The notes under the pieces were generated by a model. The model saw only the letters and a program-made list of their open reading frames with translations, had not been told where the DNA came from and searched no databases. Position numbers and translations under genes: made by a program. From contig NZ_JAFIBI010000001.1 in assembly GCF_017832975.1 (NCBI RefSeq), positions 3,038,001-3,102,000 on the forward strand: a stretch of DNA of 64,000 bases. The letters are read 5' to 3'. Within the stretch, counting starts at the first letter, position 1. Each line of letters begins with the position of its first letter. The stretch is from Arthrobacter sp. PvP023 (lineage in GTDB: Bacteria; Actinomycetota; Actinomycetes; Actinomycetales; Micrococcaceae). Below are positions 33,680 to 42,075 of this stretch, piece after piece.

Positions 33680-35029
33680 TTAGTGCGTCTGGAGCGGCTG
33701 CCCCTTGGTTTCCTTCAGGAAGTAGACGGAGGCGAGGGTGATGATGGCGGTGCCGATTGCGGCGTAGGCCGGGACCATGCTGTTGCCGGTGGCCTTGATG
33801 ATTTCGGTCATCACCAGCGGGGCGCTGCCGCCGAAGATGATGGTGCTGATGCTGAAGCCGATGCTGTACGCGCTGTAACGGACGGTGGTGGGGAACATTT
33901 CGGTCAGTACGGTGTGCACGACGGCGGCGTGGCCGGAGAACGCGATGGCCATCACCACGGTGGCGATGCAGGCCAGGAGCATGTTGCCGGTGGTGATCAT
34001 GGCGAACATCGGGTAGGAGACCAGGGCCATCAGGATGGCGGAGGCCGCCAGGACGGGCTTGCGGCCGATCCGGTCGGACAGGCGGGCCATCAGCGGGATG
34101 CTGATGATGATGGCCACCAGGCTGAAAGCGGTGACGGTCAGGGCCTGCACCATGGTGAAGTTGTTGCCCGTGCCCAGCTGGGTCTTCAGGTACGTGGGCA
34201 TGTACGCAAAGAGGAGGTAGTAGCCGGGGCCGTTCAGTGCGGGCAGGAAGATGGTCAGCGCAATGGCCTTCAGGTGGCGCTTGGAGGTGAAGACAGCCTT
34301 CAGCGGGTTGCGTTCCACTTCGTTGCGCTCGCGTAGGGCGGCGAAGTGCGGGGTGTCCTCCATTTTGGAGCGGATGTAGTAGCCCACGTAGCCCAGCGGC
34401 AGGGCGAAGAGGAACGGGACGCGCCAGGCCCAGGATTCCATGGTGGCGTCGCCTAGGGTGGTGATCAGGGTGGCTGAGAGCGCGCTGCCGAAGAGCAGGG
34501 CGCAGAATGAGCCGACGGCGATGAAGCTCATGGAGTAGTTGCGGTGCTTGTTGTGCGCGTACTCACCCACGAACGCCATGGCACCGGCCACTTCTCCGCC
34601 GGCGGAGAAGCCCTGCAGGATGCGGAACAGGATGAGGAGGGCCGGAGCCGCCCATCCGATGACGGACGAGGATGGGATCAGGCCGATACATGCCGTGGCG
34701 CCGGAGATCAGGAGCAGCAGGACGGCCAGGAGGTTCTTGCGGCCCAGCCTGTCACCCAGGAAACCACAGATCACACTGCCAAAGGGCCGGGCGAGGAAGC
34801 TGACCAGGAAGCCGACGTTGGTCAGCAGGAGGGATCCAAGGTCCTTGGATCCCATGATGTTGATGGCAAGGTACGTGGTCAGGAGACCGTAGATGCCGTA
34901 GTCGTACCACTCCACGAAGGAGCCCATGGTGCCGGCGATGGTCGCCTTGCGCACCATCTTGCCGTCTGCGGTGACAACCTTGATTTGTGCGGTATTCAGT
35001 TCCACTGAGTCCGTCGATGCAGTAGTCAT
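33680..35029 (-). CDS. MFS transporter, metabolite:H+ symporter (MHS) family
   Basis: A 449-residue carrier with 12 helices. The first helix reads GSFVEWYDYGIYG, the MHS signature seen in ProP, KgtP and ShiA; the loop motif LGDRLGRKN lies near residue 90. The C-terminal half has RLSDRIGRKPVLAAS. MHS members carry carboxylates and betaines with protons. In an operon with RraA and 5-oxoprolinase genes it probably imports a carboxylic acid such as 5-oxoproline or the regulon's main substrate. Confidence 0.9.
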   Translation of the reverse strand: MTTASTDSVELNTAQIKVVTADGKMVRKATIAGTMGSFVEWYDYGIYGLLTTYLAINIMGSKDLGSLLLTNVGFLVSFLARPFGSVICGFLGDRLGRKNLLAVLLLLISGATACIGLIPSSSVIGWAAPALLILFRILQGFSAGGEVAGAMAFVGEYAHNKHRNYSMSFIAVGSFCALLFGSALSATLITTLGDATMESWAWRVPFLFALPLGYVGYYIRSKMEDTPHFAALRERNEVERNPLKAVFTSKRHLKAIALTIFLPALNGPGYYLLFAYMPTYLKTQLGTGNNFTMVQALTVTAFSLVAIIISIPLMARLSDRIGRKPVLAASAILMALVSYPMFAMITTGNMLLACIATVVMAIAFSGHAAVVHTVLTEMFPTTVRYSAYSIGFSISTIIFGGSAPLVMTEIIKATGNSMVPAYAAIGTAIITLASVYFLKETKGQPLQTH

Positions 35030-35078
35030 TAGGTCTCTCTTAGTCTAGGGCTGGTCCATGGCGCCGGAGTAGCGCAGG

Positions 35079-35711
35079 TCAGCTGTATTCGCGGGTGATT
35101 TCGGCCGTCATTTCGGCCTCGTGGGCGGCAACAGCAATAACGCGTTCCAAGATTTCGGCCGCGCGGGACTGGGGGATGATGACGACGCCGTCATCATCTG
35201 CGGCGACGATGTCACCGGCGGCGCACACGATGCCGCCGATGGCTACCGGCTCGCCGATGACGCCGGGGCCGTTCTTGAAGGGACCCGCAGGAGTTACGCC
35301 GCGGGCGAAGACGGGGAACTTGATCTCGGTGATCGTGTGGCGGTCACGGATGTAGCCGTCGATCACGGCGCCGGTGGCGCCGGCGGCCTCAAAGCGCTGT
35401 GACAGCTGCTCGCCGACCAGGGCACGGTGTTCATGACCGAAACCGTTGATCACCACGACGTCACCGGGCTCGATGTAGTTCAGTGCCTCGATGACCGCTG
35501 CGTTGTCGCCTGCTGCACCGAGCACGGGGAGGGCCGAACCGACGCAGTGGGCGCCTTCCCAGACGGGGCTGATGCCGCCGTCGACAATGCCCAATCGCTC
35601 CATGGCATCCCCGATGTTGGCCACCGGGTAGGCGGCGAAGGCCTCCACGAGTTCCTTCGGAAGCCGCGTCCAGGTGGCCTTGCGGACCGTGAGCTCAAGT
35701 GTTGTTGCCAT
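35079..35711 (-). CDS. RraA family protein, probable hydroxy-oxo-acid aldolase
   Basis: About 210 residues. GDNAAVIEALNYIEPGDVVVI near residue 65 (in part) and GATGAVIDGYIRDRHTITE near 110 carry the G-x-R-D active-site motif complete. ATG before ATTLEL is chosen since AAAGG is eight bases away; a GTG three codons upstream is too close to it. First gene of the operon with the MHS carrier and pxpABC. A pyruvate-type aldolase step on a sugar-acid intermediate would suit the gluconate-related enzymes of the regulon. Confidence 0.86.
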   Translation of the reverse strand: MATTLELTVRKATWTRLPKELVEAFAAYPVANIGDAMERLGIVDGGISPVWEGAHCVGSALPVLGAAGDNAAVIEALNYIEPGDVVVINGFGHEHRALVGEQLSQRFEAAGATGAVIDGYIRDRHTITEIKFPVFARGVTPAGPFKNGPGVIGEPVAIGGIVCAAGDIVAADDDGVVIIPQSRAAEILERVIAVAAHEAEMTAEITREYS

Positions 35712-35788
35712 TGTTGTCACCTTTGGTTGGTTCAGTGGGGGACGCCTGCCCTCGACTGAGGTCAGTCAGATGAGGCGGCTGTCACATA

Positions 35789-35824
35789 TGAGAAAAGTTT
35801 CGCGTTTCAAATGCGATTCGTCAA
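35789..35824 (-). promoter_or_regulatory. Promoter of the RraA-MFS-pxpABC operon
   Basis: Minus strand TTGACG, 17 bases, GAAACT; the -10 is inside the operator TGAGAA-AAGT-TTCGCG (35789-35804). Same geometry as the SDR operon promoter. Confidence 0.74.
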
Positions 35825-35925
35825 GGGGTCCCGGCGGATTGGCCCAAATAAGTCAGCCCATTGTTGCCACGAGGTAAATTGCAGCCACTCCATGTAACGG
35901 GCGTGTGTCAGCTCACAAAAAACCG

Positions 35926-35961
35926 TTGACTTGCCCCATTTGATAAGAGAAACTCTTCTCA
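35926..35961 (+). promoter_or_regulatory. Promoter of the peptide-type ABC operon
   Basis: TTGACT, 17 bases, GAAACT on the plus strand, with the operator AGAGAA-ACTC-TTCTCA (35946-35961) over the -10. Divergent from the RraA promoter about 120 bp away. Confidence 0.74.
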
Positions 35962-36061
35962 TTCGCGAACTTTCTCGCAGATTACTTCGTGAAATTCCCT
36001 GCCTCTCTTGCCCACTGATGCGTGGGCATGACCGCATCGCCCGCTGTACTGAGGAGACACC

Positions 36062-37633
36062 ATGCACGGAAGAATTACCGCCCTGGCCGCAGCCGCGTCG
36101 GCGGCGGCGCTGCTGCTGACCGGTTGCACTACCGGCGCGACCGCCGGCTCCGGCGGAGGCGCGGGCCCCTCGACGGACACTATCCGGACCGCACTGAACT
36201 CGGATCCCACCACTTTCAACGCCGCCAAGGCCAACGCGAAGGACGACTATGAAGTGGCCCGCTTCCTCTTCGATACAGTGGTGCGCCGCGACGCGGACGG
36301 CAAGTTCATCGGCGGCCTGGCCACCGAGTGGACTTCAACGGCCACTGACGCCTCCCTGACCATCCGCAAAGACGCCACCTGCGCCGACGGCACGGTCATC
36401 ACTCCCACCATCGTGGCGAAGTCGCTTAGCTACTTCGCCGACCCCGCCACCAAGAACAACTTCGGCAAGCTCGTCTTCGGTCCGGGCCAGCCCACCATCA
36501 CGGCCGACGACGCCACGGGCACCGTCGCAGTCAAACTCGCACAACCCTGGTCCGAACTCATCGGCGGACTGACCCTGGCCCAGACCGGCATCATCTGCCC
36601 CGCCGGATTGGCGGACCTCGAGGGCCTGGCCAAGGGATCCGTACAGGCGGCATTCTCCGGCCCGTACACCCTGACAAAAGCCAGCCACGGCGTCAGCTAC
36701 GACATGACGCTACGCGAAGACTACAAAGCGTGGCCGAAGTGGTCCAAGGCGCCTGAGGGGACGCCGGCCAAGACCGTACGGTTCTTCCCCGGTGTGAACA
36801 AGACCACCGTGGCAAACCAGCTGCTCACCGGCGAAATGGACATCTCGGACATTGCGCCTGCGGACACTGCCCGCTTCGAAGGGAACAAGGACTACACCGT
36901 TACCTCCGTGCCGTTCGCCGGTATCTTCCTGCTCTTCAACCAGCGCCCCGGCAGCCCCTTCACCGACCCCGCCCTTCGCAAGGCCGTGGCCCAGCTGATG
37001 AACCAGCAGGCCTTCAACGCCGCCGCCTACGCCAACAAGGGCATCCCCTACACCTCCATCGTCGCCCCCACGGTGGCATGCTCCCTCAAGGACAACTCGC
37101 GCTTCACGAAGGAAGATGCCGAAGCCGCAAAGGCCGTCCTCGCCGGCAAAACGTTCAAGATGGTGGGCACCACCAGCATCGGCCCGAACGGCGCAGGCAG
37201 CACCTACGTCCAGGAAGCCCTCCGGGCAGCCGGCGCCACTGTAAACCTGAACCTCGTGGACAACGGGACCTGGGCCACCATGACCCAGACCAAGCCGGAG
37301 ACCTGGGACCTGACCATCCAGGGCGACGCGAACTTCGTTGGCACCGTGGCAGCGTCCCTGACCCGCATCGCGGGCGTCCCCACCGAGAAGGGGGGCCGCA
37401 ACATCGGCGGCGGCGAGAACGCCGACATCCTTGCTGATATCTCCACAGCACAGTCGGCGACGGACGAGGCCAAGCGGTGCGAGGCCTACGAACGGGCGCA
37501 GATCAGCATCCTGGAAGACAACGACATTGTCCCCTTCGTCGGCGAACCCCAGATCGTTGCACAGCGCGCTGGATTCTCCATCCAGGCGCCCTCGGGCATC
37601 GTCGACTACGCCACCATGCGCATCACGAAGTAA
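36062..37633 (+). CDS. ABC transporter substrate-binding lipoprotein, family 5
   Basis: A 523-residue DppA/OppA-like lipoprotein. Signal: basic start, alanine-rich core, lipobox LLTGC with cysteine near residue 23. The mature domain has SDPTTFNAAKANAK near 43 and the FLFDTVVRRDADGKFIGGLATEW segment (in part) usual for family 5; a central ALRKAVAQLMNQQAFN (DPALRKAV motif) lies near 305. GAGGAG precedes the ATG. Members bind peptides, opines, glycosides or metal chelates. In this regulon a sugar-acid/amino-acid compound is a reasonable guess. Confidence 0.9.
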   Translation: MHGRITALAAAASAAALLLTGCTTGATAGSGGGAGPSTDTIRTALNSDPTTFNAAKANAKDDYEVARFLFDTVVRRDADGKFIGGLATEWTSTATDASLTIRKDATCADGTVITPTIVAKSLSYFADPATKNNFGKLVFGPGQPTITADDATGTVAVKLAQPWSELIGGLTLAQTGIICPAGLADLEGLAKGSVQAAFSGPYTLTKASHGVSYDMTLREDYKAWPKWSKAPEGTPAKTVRFFPGVNKTTVANQLLTGEMDISDIAPADTARFEGNKDYTVTSVPFAGIFLLFNQRPGSPFTDPALRKAVAQLMNQQAFNAAAYANKGIPYTSIVAPTVACSLKDNSRFTKEDAEAAKAVLAGKTFKMVGTTSIGPNGAGSTYVQEALRAAGATVNLNLVDNGTWATMTQTKPETWDLTIQGDANFVGTVAASLTRIAGVPTEKGGRNIGGGENADILADISTAQSATDEAKRCEAYERAQISILEDNDIVPFVGEPQIVAQRAGFSIQAPSGIVDYATMRITK

Positions 37634-37645
37634 AGGCCAAGGACC

Positions 37646-38692
37646 ATGACTGAACCGACCATGCTGAACAGGGAATCCGCCCTGTTCAGCAACCCTCCGG
37701 GGGCTCCGAAGAGCCCCCGGAGCGGGCCCCGCAACCTCTCCCCCTGGGCCAGCTACGGCCTGCGCCGCGCAGGCGGAGTGCTGCTGTCCGTAACCCTGCT
37801 CGTGGTGGTTACCTTCTTCATGGTCCCGCTCATCCCCGGCGACCCTGCAGTGGCAGTCGCCGGTGCAGACGCCACGACCGAGCAGATCGAGGCCATCAGG
37901 GAAAGCCTGGGACTGAACCAGCCCCTACACCTGCAGTTCATCCAGTACGTCGGAAACCTGCTCACCGGCAACCTCGGCGAATCCTTCGCCTACAGCACTT
38001 CGGTATCCTCGATCATCGCCACCAAGCTGCCCTTTACTGCCGAGATCGCGGTCCTCGGCATCATTCTGGTACTCCTGGTCTCCATCCCTGCCGGCATGGT
38101 GGTGGGGATCCTGACCCGGGGCGGCCGCCGTCACTGGCTCGATGTCACTTTCGGTATGCTCACCGGCTTCTTCCAGGCAGTCCCCCAGTACGTCATTTCC
38201 ACCATGCTCGTGGTGGTATTCGCCATCGTGCTCAGGGTGCTCCCCGCGGCAGGCGCAGCAACGCTGTCCGCGCTGATCCTTCCCGTCGTCGGGCTTTCCA
38301 TCGGCCCCATCTGCTCCATCGCCCGCGTGGTGCGTAGGGAAACCTCAACCGTGCTGGAACAGGACTATCTCCGGACAGCCCGCGGCTGGCGCCTGCCAAA
38401 GCTGCGGCTCTACGCCAGGCACGCCCTGCCCAACCTCCTCACCACGGCACTGACACTGGCCGGCCTCATCCTGGCCGGCATGCTCGGCGGCGCGATCATC
38501 GTCGAAAACGTCTTCAACTGGCCCGGTCTGGGCAAGGAAATCGTCACCGCCATCATCAACAAGGACTACCCCGTGATCCAAGGCATCATCCTGGTCCTGG
38601 GCTTCCTCGCCATCATCCTCAACCTGCTGGTCGACGTCATCCTCGGAATCATCGACCCGCGCACCCTCGGAGGAGGAAAATCCAATGGCTGA
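37646..38692 (+). CDS. ABC transporter permease (DppB type)
   Basis: A 348-residue permease with six helices, a long proline-rich N-terminal cytosolic extension of about 40 residues, and the motif pair LIPGDPAV near 65 and the EAA loop RRETSTVLEQDYLRTARGWRLP near 235 (in part). Works with the permease half of the next protein. Start overlaps nothing; the stop overlaps the next start by eight bases. Confidence 0.9.
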   Translation: MTEPTMLNRESALFSNPPGAPKSPRSGPRNLSPWASYGLRRAGGVLLSVTLLVVVTFFMVPLIPGDPAVAVAGADATTEQIEAIRESLGLNQPLHLQFIQYVGNLLTGNLGESFAYSTSVSSIIATKLPFTAEIAVLGIILVLLVSIPAGMVVGILTRGGRRHWLDVTFGMLTGFFQAVPQYVISTMLVVVFAIVLRVLPAAGAATLSALILPVVGLSIGPICSIARVVRRETSTVLEQDYLRTARGWRLPKLRLYARHALPNLLTTALTLAGLILAGMLGGAIIVENVFNWPGLGKEIVTAIINKDYPVIQGIILVLGFLAIILNLLVDVILGIIDPRTLGGGKSNG

Positions 38693-40475
38693 AACGACAC
38701 GTCCCAAGCGACGCTTCCGCTGGACCACCGGACTGATCATCGGCATCGCCATGATGGCCGTTATGGTCCTGACAGGGCTCCTGGCACCCCTCTTCCTGTC
38801 CGAGGCGGCCGAAAAACTCACCGCCAACGCCTCCCAGGGGCCCAGCTCCGCACACTGGCTCGGGACGGACGACTTCGGCCGCGACGTGCTGGCCCGCTCC
38901 CTCATCGCCACCCGGCTCACGCTCGTGATGACCGCAGCCACCACAGTAATCGCCGTCGTCGCCGGCATCATCATCGGCACGTTCATCTGGCTGGCCCCGG
39001 AGCGGATCCGCAATGCCGTACTGCGTGTCATCGAGGCTGCCGTGGCCTACCCGAGCCTGATCTTCGCGTTGCTCATTGCCGCGATCCTCGGGCAGGGAGC
39101 CTGGTCCGCAGTGCTGGCCATCGCGATCGCCAGCATCCCGGCATTCGCCCGCCTCACCGCCAATATGGCCGCCTCCATCTCGCAGCGGAACTACGTGTCA
39201 ACGGCACGTCTGCTGGGCGTCTCCGGTCCGCGCATTATCACCCGACACCTGCTGCCGAACATGGCCGAACCGCTGCTGGTGCTGACCGCCACCGTCTTCG
39301 CCACCACGCTCATCGAGCTGTCCAGCCTGTCGTTCATAGGACTCGGCGTTCAGAACCCGGAATACGATTTCGGGCGACTGCTCAACGAGGCGCTGGTGAA
39401 CATCTACTCCCAGCCGCTGCAGGCCGTGATGCCCTCCGTCATGATCACCGTTGCGGGTCTGAGCGCCATGCTGATCGGCGACGGCCTTGCGGCGGCCACC
39501 GATCCGCGCGGCGGCAGAAAGTTCGGCAGCGTCAAGGCCGCCTCGGAGGTCCCGGCGTCGTTGCGGGCCGACAGGGAAGCCCTGGTGGAGGTGGACAACC
39601 TCACCGTCCTGACCCCCAACGGCGTCCCCCTGGTCAAAGGCGTCTCCTTGAGCATCCACGCAGGGGAAGTGGTGGGACTCGTGGGGGAATCCGGCTCCGG
39701 AAAATCCCTCACCGCCATGTCCATCGCCGGGCTGCTACCCGAGGAACTGACCGTCAAGGCGCACTCAATGCGCCTCGGCGAACTGAACCTGCTCAAGAAG
39801 AACGATCCGCGCACCATGGCGACATCGATCGGGCTGGTCTACCAGGATCCAGGCACCAGCTTCAACCCGGCCCTGCGGATAGGATCCCAGCTGACCGAAG
39901 TCAGCCGTGTGCACCTGAAACAGTCCCGGAAGACGGCCTTCAGCCGCATGGTTAAGGCATTGGCAGCCATCCGGATCACCGAACCGGAGACGCGCATGAG
40001 GCAGCACCCGCACGAACTCTCCGGCGGCATGCTCCAGCGCGCCATGATCGCCTCGACCCTGGTCACGGACCCAAGGCTGATCATCGCCGACGAACCCACC
40101 ACAGCATTGGACGTCACGGTCCAGGCGGACGTCCTGCGGCAGTTCCGCACCATCAACCGGGAAATGGGCACGGCAATGCTGTTCATCTCACATGACATCG
40201 GGGTGGTGCAGTCACTGTGCGACAAGGTCATCGTCATGAACGGCGGGAAGATCCTCGAACGGCTCACCGGCGCCCAACTGGCCGCCGGTGACGTCAAGCA
40301 CCCCTACACCAAGGCGCTGCTGGCCGCCACGCCAAGCATCGCCGAACGCAAAACTGAGCTCGTGTCCGTCCGCGCCGAAGACTTCACCTTCGATGAAATC
40401 ACAGACGATGGGTCCGGCCCGTCCCATGCCGGGACGGTCCAACGCGGCACGGTCCAACCGGAAGGAATCAAGTGA
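38685..40475 (+). CDS. Fused ABC permease (DppC)-ATPase (DppD) protein
   Basis: A 596-residue fusion. Residues about 1-275 are a DppC-type permease: TDDFGRDVLARSLIA near 62, EAA-loop RNYVSTARLLGVSGPRIITRHLLP near 168 (in part). Residues about 300-585 are an OppD-type ATPase with GESGSGKSLTAMSIAG, LSGGMLQRAMIAS, LIIADEPTTALDVT and the FISHDIGVVQSLCDKVIVM switch region; it ends with the HPYTKALL motif of oligopeptide ATPases. Such fusions are known in actinobacteria but uncommon. RBS GGAGGAGG stands before the ATG inside the previous gene. Confidence 0.9.
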   Translation: MAETTRPKRRFRWTTGLIIGIAMMAVMVLTGLLAPLFLSEAAEKLTANASQGPSSAHWLGTDDFGRDVLARSLIATRLTLVMTAATTVIAVVAGIIIGTFIWLAPERIRNAVLRVIEAAVAYPSLIFALLIAAILGQGAWSAVLAIAIASIPAFARLTANMAASISQRNYVSTARLLGVSGPRIITRHLLPNMAEPLLVLTATVFATTLIELSSLSFIGLGVQNPEYDFGRLLNEALVNIYSQPLQAVMPSVMITVAGLSAMLIGDGLAAATDPRGGRKFGSVKAASEVPASLRADREALVEVDNLTVLTPNGVPLVKGVSLSIHAGEVVGLVGESGSGKSLTAMSIAGLLPEELTVKAHSMRLGELNLLKKNDPRTMATSIGLVYQDPGTSFNPALRIGSQLTEVSRVHLKQSRKTAFSRMVKALAAIRITEPETRMRQHPHELSGGMLQRAMIASTLVTDPRLIIADEPTTALDVTVQADVLRQFRTINREMGTAMLFISHDIGVVQSLCDKVIVMNGGKILERLTGAQLAAGDVKHPYTKALLAATPSIAERKTELVSVRAEDFTFDEITDDGSGPSHAGTVQRGTVQPEGIK

Positions 40476-41302
40476 CAGTGATGACAAACTCGCCGACGTC
40501 CGCCACCCCCGTGCTGGAAGTCCGTGACCTGGAAGTCACCTTCGGGTCCGGCCACTCGGCGGCAAAGGTCCTCAAAGGCGTTTCAGCCAGCATCGAACGC
40601 GGCAAGACGTTGGGCATCGTGGGGGAATCCGGCTCAGGAAAATCGACACTGGCCAAGGCCATCGTCGGTCTCGTTGGTGCCAGCAGCGGCAGCATCTCCT
40701 TCAACGGCTCGGATTTAGGCCGGATGACCGGGGCACAGCGCCGGGCGATGCGCCGCGCCGTCCAGATGATCCCGCAGGACCCCTATTCGTCGCTGAACCC
40801 CCGCCGCACCATCGGCCAGACGCTCGCCGAGGCGATCGATCCGGTGAAATCCAATCCTCGGGACCACCACGAGAAGATTTCCTACTGGCTCTCCACCATC
40901 CGCCTGGACTCCGATGTGGCCGAACGGTACCCGCACGAGTTTTCCGGCGGGCAGCGGCAACGTATCGCGATTGCACGCGCACTGGCAGTGGGGCCCAAAC
41001 TGATCATCGCCGACGAGATTACGTCGGCCCTGGACCTGTCCGTGCAGGCGGAAATCCTCAACCTCATCAGCCGGCTGCGCACGGAACTGGACCTGACCAT
41101 GGCCTTCATCTCCCACGACCTGGACGTGGTGCACCACGTAAGCGACGAGATCATGGTCCTGTTCCACGGAGAGGTGGTGGAACTCGGCGATGTGGACAGC
41201 GTGTACGGCAGTCCCAAACATCCCTACACGCGCCGGTTGATCGACTCGGTGCCCGGCGGCCCCGGATTCAACATCGGAGAACGCCGGGCAGCGGTCACCT
41301 GA
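40472..41302 (+). CDS. ABC transporter ATP-binding protein (DppF type)
   Basis: A 276-residue ATPase: GESGSGKSTLAKAIVG (Walker A), FSGGQRQRIAIARAL (signature), LIIADEITSALD (Walker B) and FISHDLDVVHHVSDEI (switch). The usual DEPTSALD is DEITSALD; the catalytic Glu is kept, so activity should remain. GTG start overlaps the fusion gene's stop by four bases. Pairs with the ATPase half of the fusion protein. Confidence 0.9.
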   Translation: MTVMTNSPTSATPVLEVRDLEVTFGSGHSAAKVLKGVSASIERGKTLGIVGESGSGKSTLAKAIVGLVGASSGSISFNGSDLGRMTGAQRRAMRRAVQMIPQDPYSSLNPRRTIGQTLAEAIDPVKSNPRDHHEKISYWLSTIRLDSDVAERYPHEFSGGQRQRIAIARALAVGPKLIIADEITSALDLSVQAEILNLISRLRTELDLTMAFISHDLDVVHHVSDEIMVLFHGEVVELGDVDSVYGSPKHPYTRRLIDSVPGGPGFNIGERRAAVT

Positions 41303-41326
41303 ACCGGACCAGACGTAAACACAAGC

Positions 41327-41355
41327 CGCCGGCCCGGGCATATGCCGGGCCGGCG
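41327..41355 (+). terminator. Terminator of the peptide-type ABC operon
   Basis: 11-bp stem CGCCGGCCCGG with a seven-base loop, then TCTTTGTT. It lies between convergent genes and may serve both. Confidence 0.8.
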
Positions 41356-41387
41356 TCTTTGTTAACCGCTCAACTGAACCGGCCTGG

Positions 41388-41921
41388 TTACTCCCCTGCC
41401 GGCGTCGAGCCGGACCCCAGCGCGGCGCAAGCCTTATCCACCAGCTCGGACGGTGACTGGCGGACGTCCAGCAGGACATGGTGTTCATCGGCATCCAGCG
41501 GCTCCAATGCGTCCAGCTGGGAGGCCAGCAACGTGGCGGGCATGAATTCATGGCTCCGGGCCGCCATCCGCGCAGCGAGGGTGCCCGCCGAACCGTTCAG
41601 ATGGAGAAACACGACGTCCGGGGCCTGCTCCCTGAACAGGTCGCGGTAGCGGCGCTTCAGGGCGGAGCAGGCAACAATAACGCCCTCCCCTTCCTCTTCG
41701 CACGCCGCCAGCGTCCGTCCGATTTCCTCCAGCCAGGGCCGACGGTCCGCGTCGTCCAACGGAAATCCGCTCCGCATCTTCTCCTTGTTTGCGGCAGGAT
41801 GCAGGTCATCCCCGTCGATGAACCGGACCCCCAACCTGCGTCCCAGCAGCGCCCCCACCGTCGATTTACCAGACCCTGACACGCCCATGATGACCATGGG
41901 CGGAAACCCGTTGTTACTCAC
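41388..41921 (-). CDS. gntK: Gluconokinase
   Basis: About 177 residues, the normal length of GntK. P-loop GVSGSGKST at residues 13-21, then FIDGDDLHPAANKEKMRSG, the gluconate-binding DGDxxHP motif, and CSALKRRYRDLLR-like segment CSALKRRYRDLF near 105; FLHLNG and HEFMPATLLASQL close the family pattern. GTG start with GGAGG eight bases before it; an ATG 19 codons upstream is less likely. Phosphorylates gluconate to 6-phosphogluconate. The operator TGAGAA-AAGT-TTCTCA lies upstream, tying it to the idnOD operon 17 kb away. Confidence 0.9.
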   Translation of the reverse strand: MSNNGFPPMVIMGVSGSGKSTVGALLGRRLGVRFIDGDDLHPAANKEKMRSGFPLDDADRRPWLEEIGRTLAACEEEGEGVIVACSALKRRYRDLFREQAPDVVFLHLNGSAGTLAARMAARSHEFMPATLLASQLDALEPLDADEHHVLLDVRQSPSELVDKACAALGSGSTPAGE

Positions 41922-41981
41922 TTGAATTGCCTCCGCGAAGCTCTTGCCGACCGCTTTCCGAAGTGCGATGATTATCACACA

Positions 41982-41997
41982 TGAGAAAAGTTTCTCA
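41982..41997. promoter_or_regulatory. TGAGAA operator between gntK and the 2-hydroxyacid dehydrogenase
   Basis: Best copy of the motif: TGAGAA-AAGT-TTCTCA. On the minus strand TTGACG and GAAACT occur 18 bases apart around it, giving a promoter for gntK. The rightward dehydrogenase gene may share it. Confidence 0.76.
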
Positions 41998-42075
41998 GAT
42001 TGAGTGCCGGGCCGTCAACGACTCTCCGCAAGACGCCGGCACACCTGGGACCACTACTACCGAACAGGCTTACCG

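Noticed and set aside
36062..41302. Nickel or heme importer identity for the family-5 ABC system
   Set aside because: No metal enzyme or heme gene nearby, and the operator links it to sugar-acid and 5-oxoproline genes.
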